From the NCBI RefSeq assembly GCF_000266945.1, contig NC_018025.1, forward strand, positions 5,336,001 through 5,400,000: a stretch of DNA of 64,000 nucleotides. The letters are read 5' to 3'. The notes under the pieces are model-generated. The model ran no database searches. It worked only from the letters and a program-made list of their open reading frames with translations, and had not been told where the DNA came from. Origin of the DNA: Desulfomonile tiedjei DSM 6799. Lineage in GTDB: Bacteria > Desulfobacterota > Desulfomonilia > Desulfomonilales > Desulfomonilaceae. Each line of letters starts with the position of its first letter. Position 1 is the stretch's first letter. This document shows, piece by piece, positions 10,007 to 18,531 of this stretch. Made by a program: the position numbers and the translations under genes.

Positions 10007-10666
10007 TCACGACAATCTTTGTTTGAGGGTTTCGAGGAACTGTTCGTTATTGTTGAAAGACGCTCCGGCCTGAGCCTCGGTCATACCGGCTCCAATCAAA
10101 ACCTGCATCGCTCTTGCGCGGGTTATCATGTCTCCGGGAGCATGAGCATCCGTGTTGATCACGAGTCGCGCTCCGGAAACCGACGCGATTCTGGCAACAT
10201 GGCCGTTCGTGAGATTATGACCGGATCGGGCGGTTATTTCCAGGAAGACACCGAGTTCCGCTGCCAGTCTCGCCTCATCGGGAGTTATGAATCCGGGATG
10301 CGCGAGGATATCCGCTCCTGATTCTATGCCCGCACGGTTCGTCCCCGGAGCCACAGGTTCAGCCGGGGTTTCTCCATGCACAACCACCAGAACTGCGCCC
10401 AACTTTTTCGCAGCTTGTACCAGCTCGCGTATCTGTCCAGGCGGAGCATGGGTGATTTCCGCACCGGGAATAGTGAGCACTTCTTGAAAGCGGTTTAGTT
10501 CTTTCGCCACCTTTGCGATTCGCGGGACTACATCTTCCAGATTCGAACCGTCCACATGATCCGTAAGTCCTATCGCTCTATAACCAATGTGGGCTGCTCT
10601 CCGTACCTGTTCACTCGGTATGAGTACTCCGTCGCTCAGCAGCGTGTGTGTATGAAAATCGATCAC
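10007..10666 (-). CDS. PHP-domain phosphoesterase, histidinol-phosphatase-like
   Basis: This 219-residue protein begins at a GTG with GGGAGG upstream. Metal-binding motifs of the PHP superfamily appear in order: DFHTHTLLSDG at residues 3-13, LTDHVDG near 34, EITHAPPG near 70, VVHGE near 96, AHPGF near 122 and NTDAHAPGD near 175. These predict a trinuclear metal centre hydrolysing phosphate esters. Length and motif spacing match the archaeal/deltaproteobacterial histidinol phosphatase family protein rather than the fused HisB. The physiological substrate is not known. Confidence 0.85.
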   Translation of the reverse strand: MIDFHTHTLLSDGVLIPSEQVRRAAHIGYRAIGLTDHVDGSNLEDVVPRIAKVAKELNRFQEVLTIPGAEITHAPPGQIRELVQAAKKLGAVLVVVHGETPAEPVAPGTNRAGIESGADILAHPGFITPDEARLAAELGVFLEITARSGHNLTNGHVARIASVSGARLVINTDAHAPGDMITRARAMQVLIGAGMTEAQAGASFNNNEQFLETLKQRLS

Positions 10667-10911
10667 GAGGGCCTCCCATGCATCGGCAGTCCATCAACAT
10701 CTCTGTTTAACATACATATGCTTTCGAAAAAGTCCAAGTGAGGAATTGCTTAAATCGGGTCACAAAAATTGCTTTCCATAATTGGGCGTTTGTTGGTAAC
10801 ATCTGTTTCGGAAAAATTCGAAACTGAGTCGTATTGCGGGATTTCAGATTGTTCTTTGTCGTTTCAGCTATACGACTCCGTTTTGCGCTCTAAGGAACGT
10901 GCGGGAGAATC

Positions 10912-12213
10912 ATGGAAAAAAAAGAGGCCAGAATTAAATGTAGCGGCTGCGGGACCTCCTTCAAATTGAGAATTCCCGTCACGGACAAGCCGGTGAGCTT
11001 CAAGTGCAAGAAATGCGGAAAAGTGCTCAAGATCAAAGTTGTATCAAACGAAGAACCTCCTCCTCCTCCGGAAAAGCTTGAATTCGAAACCTCACAATTG
11101 CCTGAACTTGAAAATTACCATGATACCCCGTCACCACCTACTAATCTCCGTCCGCCCAGCTTAGTGGAAAGCCATTTCTTCGCTCAGGCCGTCGAACATC
11201 CACCGCCATCCGCGGATTCAAAACGCCGTTGGTTGATGCTTGCCGATGAAATGGTCAAAGGTCCGTTCACTGACGAGGAAATCCTCGACATGATCAGGGA
11301 AGGCGAGATAATTGCCGAGACATCTCTGCGTTTGGGCGAACGTCCCTGGGTGAAGGCGATCGAAATTTCCAATTTCAGAGAGTTGTTTCCTCCGAGTCAA
11401 AGAGGATTGCGTCCACCACTGACTGCTATTACACTCCTGGATCAAGAAAAAATCTCCTCCTCCTCGCCCGCGCAGTCCTTTTCCATAGATTTTCAGAAAC
11501 TCCTGGGATATCCCGTGTCTGAGGGAAAATGGCAAGGCATAGTTGTGTTTGCCGGAATTGCATTCGTCCTTGCATCGGTCCTGTCGTTTAATTTTCTGAT
11601 TGGCGTACCACTCAACCTGATCGGTTGGAGTATTTTATTCGGGTACCTTTTTACTGTGATGGAACAAAGCAAAACTGCTCCTACAACTCCTCCGCCTGCA
11701 TGGGATTTCAAAAAAGCCAAAGACCTGATACTCTCGGGTGCGAGAGTATTGGCGGTTTTTGCAGTGTACTCGCTTGTGCCTTTGACAGTGCTCGTTTCTC
11801 TTATGATAGCCTTTTTCCTGAACGATATGGCATTATTCGGTTACCTGTCCTTTGTTGTCCTGGTATTGGTGTATTCAGGAACGCTCCTTATCGTTCCCGC
11901 CGCGCTCCTGGAATTAGGCAACTCGAAACAGTTGGTTACGGCACTGAATCCAATGAAAGCGATAACTCTGATCAAGAAATCCGGAAAGCCATATCAGGCA
12001 ATTGCTCTCGTCTCTTTGGCTGCGGGTCTGGCATGCATGATTGCGTCTCTGGCTGCAGTATTTTTGACGGATGTTCCTGTAGCAGGTTTTCTTGTAGCAG
12101 GTCTCATTATGGCAGCGGTTTTCTCATACGGTCATTTCATATGGTTTCATATGCTTGGGCGTTTTCTCAATGAGAATTCCAAAATGCTTGTCAGTACGCC
12201 TGCTTCTGCATAG
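10912..12213 (+). CDS. Zinc-ribbon and GYF-domain multi-pass membrane protein
   Basis: The 433 residues start with an MJ0042-type zinc ribbon (CSGCGTSF and CKKCGKVL, residues 10-40). A proline-rich linker follows, then a GYF_2 domain at about 103-155 (WLMLADEMVKGPFTDEEI, then WVKAIEI). The C-terminal half is a block of five or six hydrophobic segments from about residue 205. GYF_2 domains bind proline-rich peptides and often precede membrane regions in deltaproteobacteria, where their function is unknown. The next gene begins 26 bases downstream and encodes an exported protein. The architecture is clear; the function is not. Confidence 0.8.
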   Translation: MEKKEARIKCSGCGTSFKLRIPVTDKPVSFKCKKCGKVLKIKVVSNEEPPPPPEKLEFETSQLPELENYHDTPSPPTNLRPPSLVESHFFAQAVEHPPPSADSKRRWLMLADEMVKGPFTDEEILDMIREGEIIAETSLRLGERPWVKAIEISNFRELFPPSQRGLRPPLTAITLLDQEKISSSSPAQSFSIDFQKLLGYPVSEGKWQGIVVFAGIAFVLASVLSFNFLIGVPLNLIGWSILFGYLFTVMEQSKTAPTTPPPAWDFKKAKDLILSGARVLAVFAVYSLVPLTVLVSLMIAFFLNDMALFGYLSFVVLVLVYSGTLLIVPAALLELGNSKQLVTALNPMKAITLIKKSGKPYQAIALVSLAAGLACMIASLAAVFLTDVPVAGFLVAGLIMAAVFSYGHFIWFHMLGRFLNENSKMLVSTPASA

Positions 12214-12239
12214 CGCATTTCAAAGAATCGGTTGGATTA

Positions 12240-13211
12240 ATGAGGTTCTCCTGCAGATATAGATTATTGGTTACTCCCGTTTTCTTGTGCTCGATTTTCC
12301 TTTTCGGACTGGCTGTCCACTGCCGTGCCGAAGGATTTGAGGTATTCGATCTCGTAACCGGCGTGATCGATTCGCCCCACTTCAAAGGCAAAGACCCATT
12401 GACAAAATTACGATTGGCAGCAGATCTGCTCCGCAATAAAAAATTGAGACATTCGGATATGACGTTCCTGGTCCTGGACTGGGGCGATCGATATCTTCGA
12501 GAGCCCTCCGATCCCATGGAGCGGCTGAGACGGTGGGCGGAGCTCAACAGTGACGACCAGTTGAGTCACCTTCGTATCCCGAGAGACGTGCTCAACCGCA
12601 TTCTTCTGGCGGAATATCTGGTGGGCCAACCGCAATATATGAATGGCGGTCCGCTTCAGAGACTGGAGATCCTGAAGCAGTTGTCTGAAAGCAATCTGGT
12701 GGATTGGTCCGTTTCCCTCGCGTACGCGCGTTTGTACGCCGGAGGTCTCATCAGTGGTGGAAAAACGTACCAGCCCGTCACGCCTCTGGAAGGGCTCACG
12801 GCTTTGAAGCAACTCAAAGATAACGGCCTGGTGGGATGGCATTACAAAGTGCCGACCGAGGCAATCCTCGTGGCCGAAGCATTGGCTATGGATAAGGGTT
12901 TTCAACAAGCCTCTCCTTACGATCAGCTTTTGAAACTGCGGGATCTCGAACGTAAAGGGCTCATAACCATGCTGACGAAGAAGGAGTTGGAGAAGCTTCC
13001 CGCATGGCGAATGTTAATTTCCGAAACGCAATTTCTCAAATCCGATCCAGCAGTGAAAAAGACACGTTTGTCCGAGCTGAAATCTGAAGGGCTCCTTTCT
13101 GCATCGACATGGTCCGACCTCGCCACCATTTTTCGACCTGTTCCCCTTGCTACCAACAACGAACATCGGCCAATGCCCCTCCCGGAAAAAACACAGATTC
13201 CCGCGAATTAA
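12240..13211 (+). CDS. Exported protein of six tandem SHOCT-like helical repeats
   Basis: A signal peptide occupies residues 1-30 (hydrophobic LLVTPVFLCSIFLFGLAV, cleavage after HCRA). The remainder consists of about six repeats of 40-48 residues. Each carries the pattern P-L/x-x-L-x-x-L-x-x-L-x-x-x-x-L followed by a second helix: DPLTKLRLAADLL, DPMERLRRWAELN, GPLQRLEILKQLS, TPLEGLTALKQLK, SPYDQLLKLRDLE and a last ELKSEGLLSASTW. This resembles the SHOCT motif, which is normally a single short C-terminal unit. I do not recognise the family. It is probably cotranscribed with the GYF membrane protein upstream. A periplasmic scaffold role would be a guess. Confidence 0.7.
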   Translation: MRFSCRYRLLVTPVFLCSIFLFGLAVHCRAEGFEVFDLVTGVIDSPHFKGKDPLTKLRLAADLLRNKKLRHSDMTFLVLDWGDRYLREPSDPMERLRRWAELNSDDQLSHLRIPRDVLNRILLAEYLVGQPQYMNGGPLQRLEILKQLSESNLVDWSVSLAYARLYAGGLISGGKTYQPVTPLEGLTALKQLKDNGLVGWHYKVPTEAILVAEALAMDKGFQQASPYDQLLKLRDLERKGLITMLTKKELEKLPAWRMLISETQFLKSDPAVKKTRLSELKSEGLLSASTWSDLATIFRPVPLATNNEHRPMPLPEKTQIPAN

Positions 13212-13402
13212 TACTGCACACACTTCCGAACTCAGAGTATAAAGCTGGCGGGCCCACGAAACGGGGACTTGCACTATTCTCTGAATTGAACCTCAGAGCG
13301 GAGTTGCTATTTTTGGTCAAACTCGCCAGAATGAAAGAACTCCGTTGGTTTGCAAGCGGGCTCTTAATTATGAGAAAAGGATTATGAGAAAGGAGTCTGA
13401 AA

Positions 13403-16400
13403 GTGTGCGGAATTGCCGGATTTGTCAGTAATCATGAATGGCAGCAGCCGTCAGATTCGTCGTGGCTCGATTCCATTTCACGAGAAATTGAACAATCAGT
13501 AGCAGCTCAAAATTGGGAAAACTTTTCTAAGCCGTTGAAGCATATGCTCGATCGATTCGATCAATTGATGTCTTTCGGAATTCATATGCAACTCGTCGAG
13601 CAATCACCCGCTCTGCAAAAATGCCGACAGTTGGCCGAAACCCTCGAAAAGGCCTTAAAGGGTATTGAGAGTGTAATGGAACTGAGCGGTCGCTCGGATT
13701 TCCTGGAACAAAGGGCAGAAGAAACAAGAGATCTGCTGTGGCAAATTAAGCACGAATTGCTGAACAATGTGGAACGTACTGTCAATTTGCTTCCGGACGA
13801 TGTGCGATCTTCGGCTCCCCAACGCGCGACTCACTTTGTAGCCTGGGCGATAGAACAGGTCATGGAAAACCTTGACCGTTTGGAAGTCCGGGGCAGGGAT
13901 TCGGCTGGAATCTCCATACAATGCACTGTGCTCACAGACACGGTCTTGCCTTTTGTTTCCGGACCGTACGCGGGCGACCAGAATAAGGTGAAGAGAACCG
14001 TTGAATCCATGTTTTCAGGGGACGGGCGCTTCGTATGCACGTTCATCTACAAAGTTGCAAATTTGGTCGGCAGACTCGGAGACAATACTGCAGGACTGAG
14101 AGACGCTATCCGCAACGACACGGATCTCTGGAATATCGCTTCCTTAACCGATCAGGTGAACATCATAGCTCACACCCGATGGGCGTCAAATGGGATCATC
14201 AGCATTTCCAACTGTCATCCCGCTGATGGGGTGCTGTGCGGAAAGGAACACCAGGCAACAGTCCGCGACGCGGCGGCTCAATTCGTTCTGAACGGAGACG
14301 TAGACAATTACAAAACTCTCGTGGAACAGGTAGTCACTTGCAGAGGATACCAAATAGAGTCTTCAATAACGACAGATGCAAAAATTCTCCCGGTTCTGTA
14401 CAGACTCGGTACGGATTGGCGTCAAGAGCCTGATAGCCGGTTCGCAGAGGTGATCAACACGTGTGACGGATCGCTCGCCATTGCCATGCAACACCCCCTT
14501 CACCCGGAAAATTTGTTCCTGGCACAAAAAGGCAGCGGTCAAAGCCTGTTTCTCGGTAAAGTTGAGGATGGATTGATCCTGGCTTCCGAAGTGTACGGCC
14601 TCGCTGCTCGAACAAGACAATCCTATGCGCTTTCCGGAACGGAGAGAGGGGGAACTCTCGTTACCGTCTCTGTCGAAAACCGAGACAACGGAATCGGAGC
14701 AGGACGTTTTCTCGATGACGGCAGTCCTTTTATGCTTTCTGCCGAACCCATCTATATTCACAGTAGAGACATATTCCGTGGTTCCTTCAACCACTATTTT
14801 GAAAAAGAGATTCATGATGCGCCTTCCAGTGTTCGTAAGACGATCAAGGACAAATACCGAAAAACAGCCAATCGGATAGATTTTGAAATGGACGGTCGAG
14901 GAAGCTTCAACCGGCTCCTTTCAAGACTGCGGGACCCGGGTCTTCCTTTGATACGCAGAATTCAGGTTATCGGACAGGGTACTGCTTCTGTTGCAGCCAA
15001 AGGCGTGGCATATCTCATCGAACGCGCTCTGGCAAAAACGAGAGTAACCGTCGGCTCGTGCAAGGCCTCGGAAATGTCGGGGTTTCTCTCGGAAGAGCCT
15101 CTTGCGGACATGCTGCTGATCGCCATTTCCCAGAGCGGCACAACGACCGATACCAACCGGACCGTTGATGTCGCCGGCGCTCAAGGCGCGTGGATTCATG
15201 CGATCGTCAACAGGAGAAACTCTCCACTGGTCTCGAAATCCAACAGCCATCTGTATACGAGCGACGGACGCGATGTGGAAATGGCTGTGGCATCCACAAA
15301 AGCATTCTATTCTCAAATTGCCGCGGGGAAACTCACCGCTCTGCTATTGGCTCAGGAATTCGGGAGCATGCCTGAAGAGGACATCTTTCAGGAAATACTC
15401 GAACTCGAGAGACTTCCGTTGGAAATCGAATGGGTGCTCAAACAAACGGATTTCATCCGAGACTGCGCCGAAAAATATGGTCCCAGCAGCCGGAACTGGG
15501 CACTCGTGGGGAATGGACCGAATAAGATCGCGGCTGATGAGATTCGTATAAAGCTGAGCGAACTCTGCTACAAATCCATACCCTGCGACTACACAGAAGA
15601 TAAAAAACATATCGATCTCTCGACAGAACCACTCACCCTGGTGGTCGCCAACGATTTGCCGGACCGACTGGTCCAGGATACTGCGAAAGAAGTGGCTATT
15701 TTCAAGGCACACAACGGTAAACCCATCGTGCTTGCCGCAAAGGGTGAGGGACGATTCAACTCCTATGCAGAGAGGGTCATTGAAGTTCCCACAATGGATG
15801 CAGGTCTGGCCTTCGTCCCCGCAACGGTTGCGGGCCATCTCTGGGGATTCCACGCAGCCCGGGCGATCGATTCCAGAGCCGACGAACTCAGACAGGTGCG
15901 CTCTTTGCTCACGGAATTTCTGGAGCAACCGGAATCGTGGAATCTGGCTTCGCTCCGTTCCAGGATGAATAAAATATTGGCACTTATCGCATCCGAGGAG
16001 ATGAATGCTGCACTGCCGGCTTCATCTGTCGCTGGTCTGGCTGCATACATGGCCAGGTTGGATCCGCTGACCCAGTCCGGTGAATATGTGCGGGAAGAAA
16101 TCGAAAACGGTATCCTCATCCTCAACAAAGCTATAGAAGAATTAACCCGGCCTGTTGACACTATTCGGCATCAGGCAAAAACGGTTACTGTTGGTATTTC
16201 AAGACCATTGGAATTGCTGCCGAGATTGATAACCAAAGCTTTGGACAAACTGGCTGCATTGCCGGATCAAATTCGTGAGCAGGATCGTCGGATTTTACGC
16301 CTCGTATCCCCCATGATTTCCCAGATTATCGGGGGAATGCATTACAAAATCGTAAAGACGATCGATGGCGCGCCGGTGGGGCTGGCAGGGAGTGCTCCGT

Positions 16401-16825
16401 GGATTCAGGCAATGGAAAAATTCGGTTTTTGCAGTGGAAGATCTTCCAGGTACGATACTCCCCGCGCTATCGGTGGTAGCAAGAGAACCACCCTGCGAAT
16501 GGAGCGTTTGATCTGGAACTCGGGCTCCGACGGTCAGGAGAATCTTCTGCTCTTGCCCTTGTTCAATGAAGAACTCGGGGATTGCACAGGGATTCTGCTG
16601 TTCCATCTGGATTTTGTGCCTCAGGCTTCTGTGAAGCAAAAGCTTGCCGTTCTTCAGGGCATGGGAAATCGATATCACGACTTTATCGAACGCTTGGAAG
16701 AATTGTCTTCGCCTGCAGATCTGGAAGACGTGCTTGAAAAGATTTCTCCTCGAGACCTGATACTTGCACCCGTTGAAAAGGTGCTCGGTCCTATGACGAT
16801 TCCTCATGTGAAAGTTTTGACCTGA
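13403..16825 (+). CDS. Large GlmS-like protein (class II amidotransferase plus two SIS domains)
   Basis: Starts at a GTG after AGGAGT, giving MCGIAGF with the N-terminal nucleophile Cys2 of class II glutamine amidotransferases. A helical insert of about 150 residues separates this from the remainder of the domain: RGRDSAGIS at 163, HTRWAS near 257 and LNGDVDN near 296. SIS domain 1 follows (IGQGTASVA near 517, SQSGTTTDT near 575) and SIS domain 2 from about 695. An unrecognised C-terminal extension runs from about 870. At 1140 residues it is nearly twice the size of GlmS (about 610). Aminotransfer or deamination of a sugar phosphate is expected, but the exact substrate is open. Confidence 0.82.
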   Translation: MCGIAGFVSNHEWQQPSDSSWLDSISREIEQSVAAQNWENFSKPLKHMLDRFDQLMSFGIHMQLVEQSPALQKCRQLAETLEKALKGIESVMELSGRSDFLEQRAEETRDLLWQIKHELLNNVERTVNLLPDDVRSSAPQRATHFVAWAIEQVMENLDRLEVRGRDSAGISIQCTVLTDTVLPFVSGPYAGDQNKVKRTVESMFSGDGRFVCTFIYKVANLVGRLGDNTAGLRDAIRNDTDLWNIASLTDQVNIIAHTRWASNGIISISNCHPADGVLCGKEHQATVRDAAAQFVLNGDVDNYKTLVEQVVTCRGYQIESSITTDAKILPVLYRLGTDWRQEPDSRFAEVINTCDGSLAIAMQHPLHPENLFLAQKGSGQSLFLGKVEDGLILASEVYGLAARTRQSYALSGTERGGTLVTVSVENRDNGIGAGRFLDDGSPFMLSAEPIYIHSRDIFRGSFNHYFEKEIHDAPSSVRKTIKDKYRKTANRIDFEMDGRGSFNRLLSRLRDPGLPLIRRIQVIGQGTASVAAKGVAYLIERALAKTRVTVGSCKASEMSGFLSEEPLADMLLIAISQSGTTTDTNRTVDVAGAQGAWIHAIVNRRNSPLVSKSNSHLYTSDGRDVEMAVASTKAFYSQIAAGKLTALLLAQEFGSMPEEDIFQEILELERLPLEIEWVLKQTDFIRDCAEKYGPSSRNWALVGNGPNKIAADEIRIKLSELCYKSIPCDYTEDKKHIDLSTEPLTLVVANDLPDRLVQDTAKEVAIFKAHNGKPIVLAAKGEGRFNSYAERVIEVPTMDAGLAFVPATVAGHLWGFHAARAIDSRADELRQVRSLLTEFLEQPESWNLASLRSRMNKILALIASEEMNAALPASSVAGLAAYMARLDPLTQSGEYVREEIENGILILNKAIEELTRPVDTIRHQAKTVTVGISRPLELLPRLITKALDKLAALPDQIREQDRRILRLVSPMISQIIGGMHYKIVKTIDGAPVGLAGSAPWIQAMEKFGFCSGRSSRYDTPRAIGGSKRTTLRMERLIWNSGSDGQENLLLLPLFNEELGDCTGILLFHLDFVPQASVKQKLAVLQGMGNRYHDFIERLEELSSPADLEDVLEKISPRDLILAPVEKVLGPMTIPHVKVLT

Positions 16826-16848
16826 TACAAGGTAATCAGAGAATAAAA

Positions 16849-16884
16849 TCGGGGATGAATTTCTTGTACGAAGTTCGTCCCCGA
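16849..16884. repeat. Repeat family C, hairpin copy downstream of the GlmS-like gene
   Basis: A near-perfect hairpin (TCGGGGATGAATTTCTTG against its complement) belongs to the family at 28788, 49440, 59357 and 61218. It is the main content of the 16826-17150 spacer and may act in termination. Confidence 0.7.
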
Positions 16885-17073
16885 ACCCATCTGCAGAACT
16901 TTTCTCACTCGCCTGAACCCAATTACCGCATAATTGGCCAACTAGTACAAATGCACAATTCCTCCGTAAAGAAGTAGTCCCGTCCAATCCTGAGCTTTGA
17001 AAGCGCATTCCTACGAATTGATTTCTTCCTTCTTGTCTTTGCTTTATGGGGTTGATGTCTGCGGGTAAAACGC

Positions 17074-17102
17074 TTGACAATTTTATGAAAAAAATATATA
17101 AG
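17074..17102 (+). promoter_or_regulatory. Sigma-70 type promoter for the LysM gene
   Basis: TTGACA at 17074-17079 and TATAAG at 17097-17102 are 17 bases apart, ending 63 bases before the chosen ATG. Confidence 0.7.
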
Positions 17103-17165
17103 AAACTAGTAGCTTAATGAACAACCTTCAACCATTTTATAGAAAATAGGTTGCGGAGGCCGTTG

Positions 17166-18254
17166 ATGCTGAATAAATTCAGATTCCTGACACTGTCGGC
17201 CGTCGTCGCGCTCTCACTTACCCTGGGATACAGCGCTCAGGCTTTCGAGATCTTTCCGCGGCCAGAAGATCAATATACTGTCCAAAGAGGCGATACTCTT
17301 TACGGACTGGCCGAAGGCTTCTACGGAAATTCGGCATTGTGGCCCTTCCTGTGGAATCAAAATCCGGCAATCCACATACGGGAAGGCAGCGCCGCGCCTG
17401 AGAATCAGGCCCTGGTCCCGGGAACAAAGGTGAATCTTTTCCACAAGAGATATCCCTACGGAGCCATGAATCAAACGTATAATCCACCAACCGGTGTGCC
17501 GGAAGAAGTGAGATTTGTCATCCGAAAAGTACCACTGGAAGGTATTCCGTACGACAAGAAGTATTTTCGGTACAAGCTCAGCCCTCGGCCCATCCAGTTA
17601 TGGGGATATATTGTCACATCTCCGGACGAAAACAAAACCTGGTACCTGGAGCGAGATCTTGTTTACATCCGTTTCCGTCCCAGCAAGAAGCAGGCTATTC
17701 TCGTAGGAGATAGGTTCGGGGTGTATCGTGATACAGGGCCCATAACTCATCCCATCAACACGGAGCGGAACATCGGGTGGCTAACCCAGTTGGTGGGCGA
17801 GGTCGAAGTCATCAGCACGGGCCATGATCTTGTCACTGCGATCATTCTCGAGAGCTATATGGAACTCGCCAAGGGAGACAAGATTTGTCTGTTCACCCCT
17901 CGTGACCGCCAGATCGTACCCTCAAAAACTCACCGGTTGCTAACGGGAACCATTCTAACTCTCGCAAGGCACGAAACCTGTTCGCTTATGGTACCCGGCG
18001 GATTGGAAAACGATGTGGTGTTCATCGATCGAGGCGAATGCGACGGAATGAAAGAAGGCATGCTTTTAAGCATTTATCGTCCAGCATTGCCGGTTCCAGA
18101 TCCCTATTTTCCCAATCGGCGTGTCACTACTCCGGACGCATTTGTCGGAGAGGGAATGGTCCTCAAAGCTTTCGAGAAGAACTCCACTGTTCTGATTACC
18201 CGTTCGAGAGAAGAAATCTGGCCGGGACAAATCATCAAAACTGTTTCAGACTGA
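17166..18254 (+). CDS. Exported LysM-domain protein
   Basis: The chosen start is the ATG at 17166, preceded by GCGGAGG, giving 362 residues; an in-frame TTG at 17151 is less likely. A signal peptide covers about residues 1-26 (ending YSAQA). A LysM domain follows at about 34-85 (YTVQRGDTLYGLAEGFYGN, then the WNQNP turn), which binds peptidoglycan. The rest (about 270 residues) is a beta-rich region without a recognised family. Its VGDRFGVYRD and KGDKICLF motifs resemble those seen in LysM proteins of deltaproteobacteria. A sigma-70 promoter lies at 17074-17102 and a terminator at 18375-18419. Confidence 0.87.
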   Translation: MLNKFRFLTLSAVVALSLTLGYSAQAFEIFPRPEDQYTVQRGDTLYGLAEGFYGNSALWPFLWNQNPAIHIREGSAAPENQALVPGTKVNLFHKRYPYGAMNQTYNPPTGVPEEVRFVIRKVPLEGIPYDKKYFRYKLSPRPIQLWGYIVTSPDENKTWYLERDLVYIRFRPSKKQAILVGDRFGVYRDTGPITHPINTERNIGWLTQLVGEVEVISTGHDLVTAIILESYMELAKGDKICLFTPRDRQIVPSKTHRLLTGTILTLARHETCSLMVPGGLENDVVFIDRGECDGMKEGMLLSIYRPALPVPDPYFPNRRVTTPDAFVGEGMVLKAFEKNSTVLITRSREEIWPGQIIKTVSD

Positions 18255-18277
18255 AAAATCCCTCGAATCTCGTCTAA

Positions 18278-18369
18278 TACCGATTTGGTTTCAAAGTTAG
18301 ACAAAAATCCCCTCTAACCCCCCTTTAATAAAGGGGGGAATGGGGGGATTTTGAATGCAAATTGATATA
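18278..18369. repeat. Repeat family A, copy 2 (inverted relative to copy 1)
   Basis: The unit carries the TTTCAAAGTTAGACAAAAAT and GGGGGGATTTTGAATGCAAA blocks and the G/C-run hairpin core. The left end has diverged (ACCGATTTGG), while the right end GCAAATTGATA is intact. Confidence 0.82.
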
Positions 18370-18374
18370 ACATC

Positions 18375-18419
18375 AGGATTCCTGAGACCCATGAGGGTTT
18401 GAGGAATCCTTTTGTTTTT
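18375..18419 (+). terminator. Rho-independent terminator after the LysM gene
   Basis: AGGATTCCT pairs with AGGAATCCT around a loop containing an inner ACCC/GGGT stem, followed by TTTTGTTTTTA. Confidence 0.8.
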
Positions 18420-18449
18420 AATGCCGGATCGAGTAGGGGTCCCGCGACA

Positions 18450-18512
18450 CGCGGGATGGGTGCCTCGTAGCGACCGGCCTCCGTGCCGGTGATTCCGGGC
18501 GAGCTACAATTT
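18450..18512. repeat. Repeat B-like hairpin fragment
   Basis: Contains GACCGGCCTCCGTGCCGGT, the same hairpin as in repeat B, after a GGGTCCCGCG..CGCGGGAT hairpin. It lies between convergent genes. Confidence 0.55.
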
Positions 18513-18531
18513 AATCCTAGTTCTCACGGTT

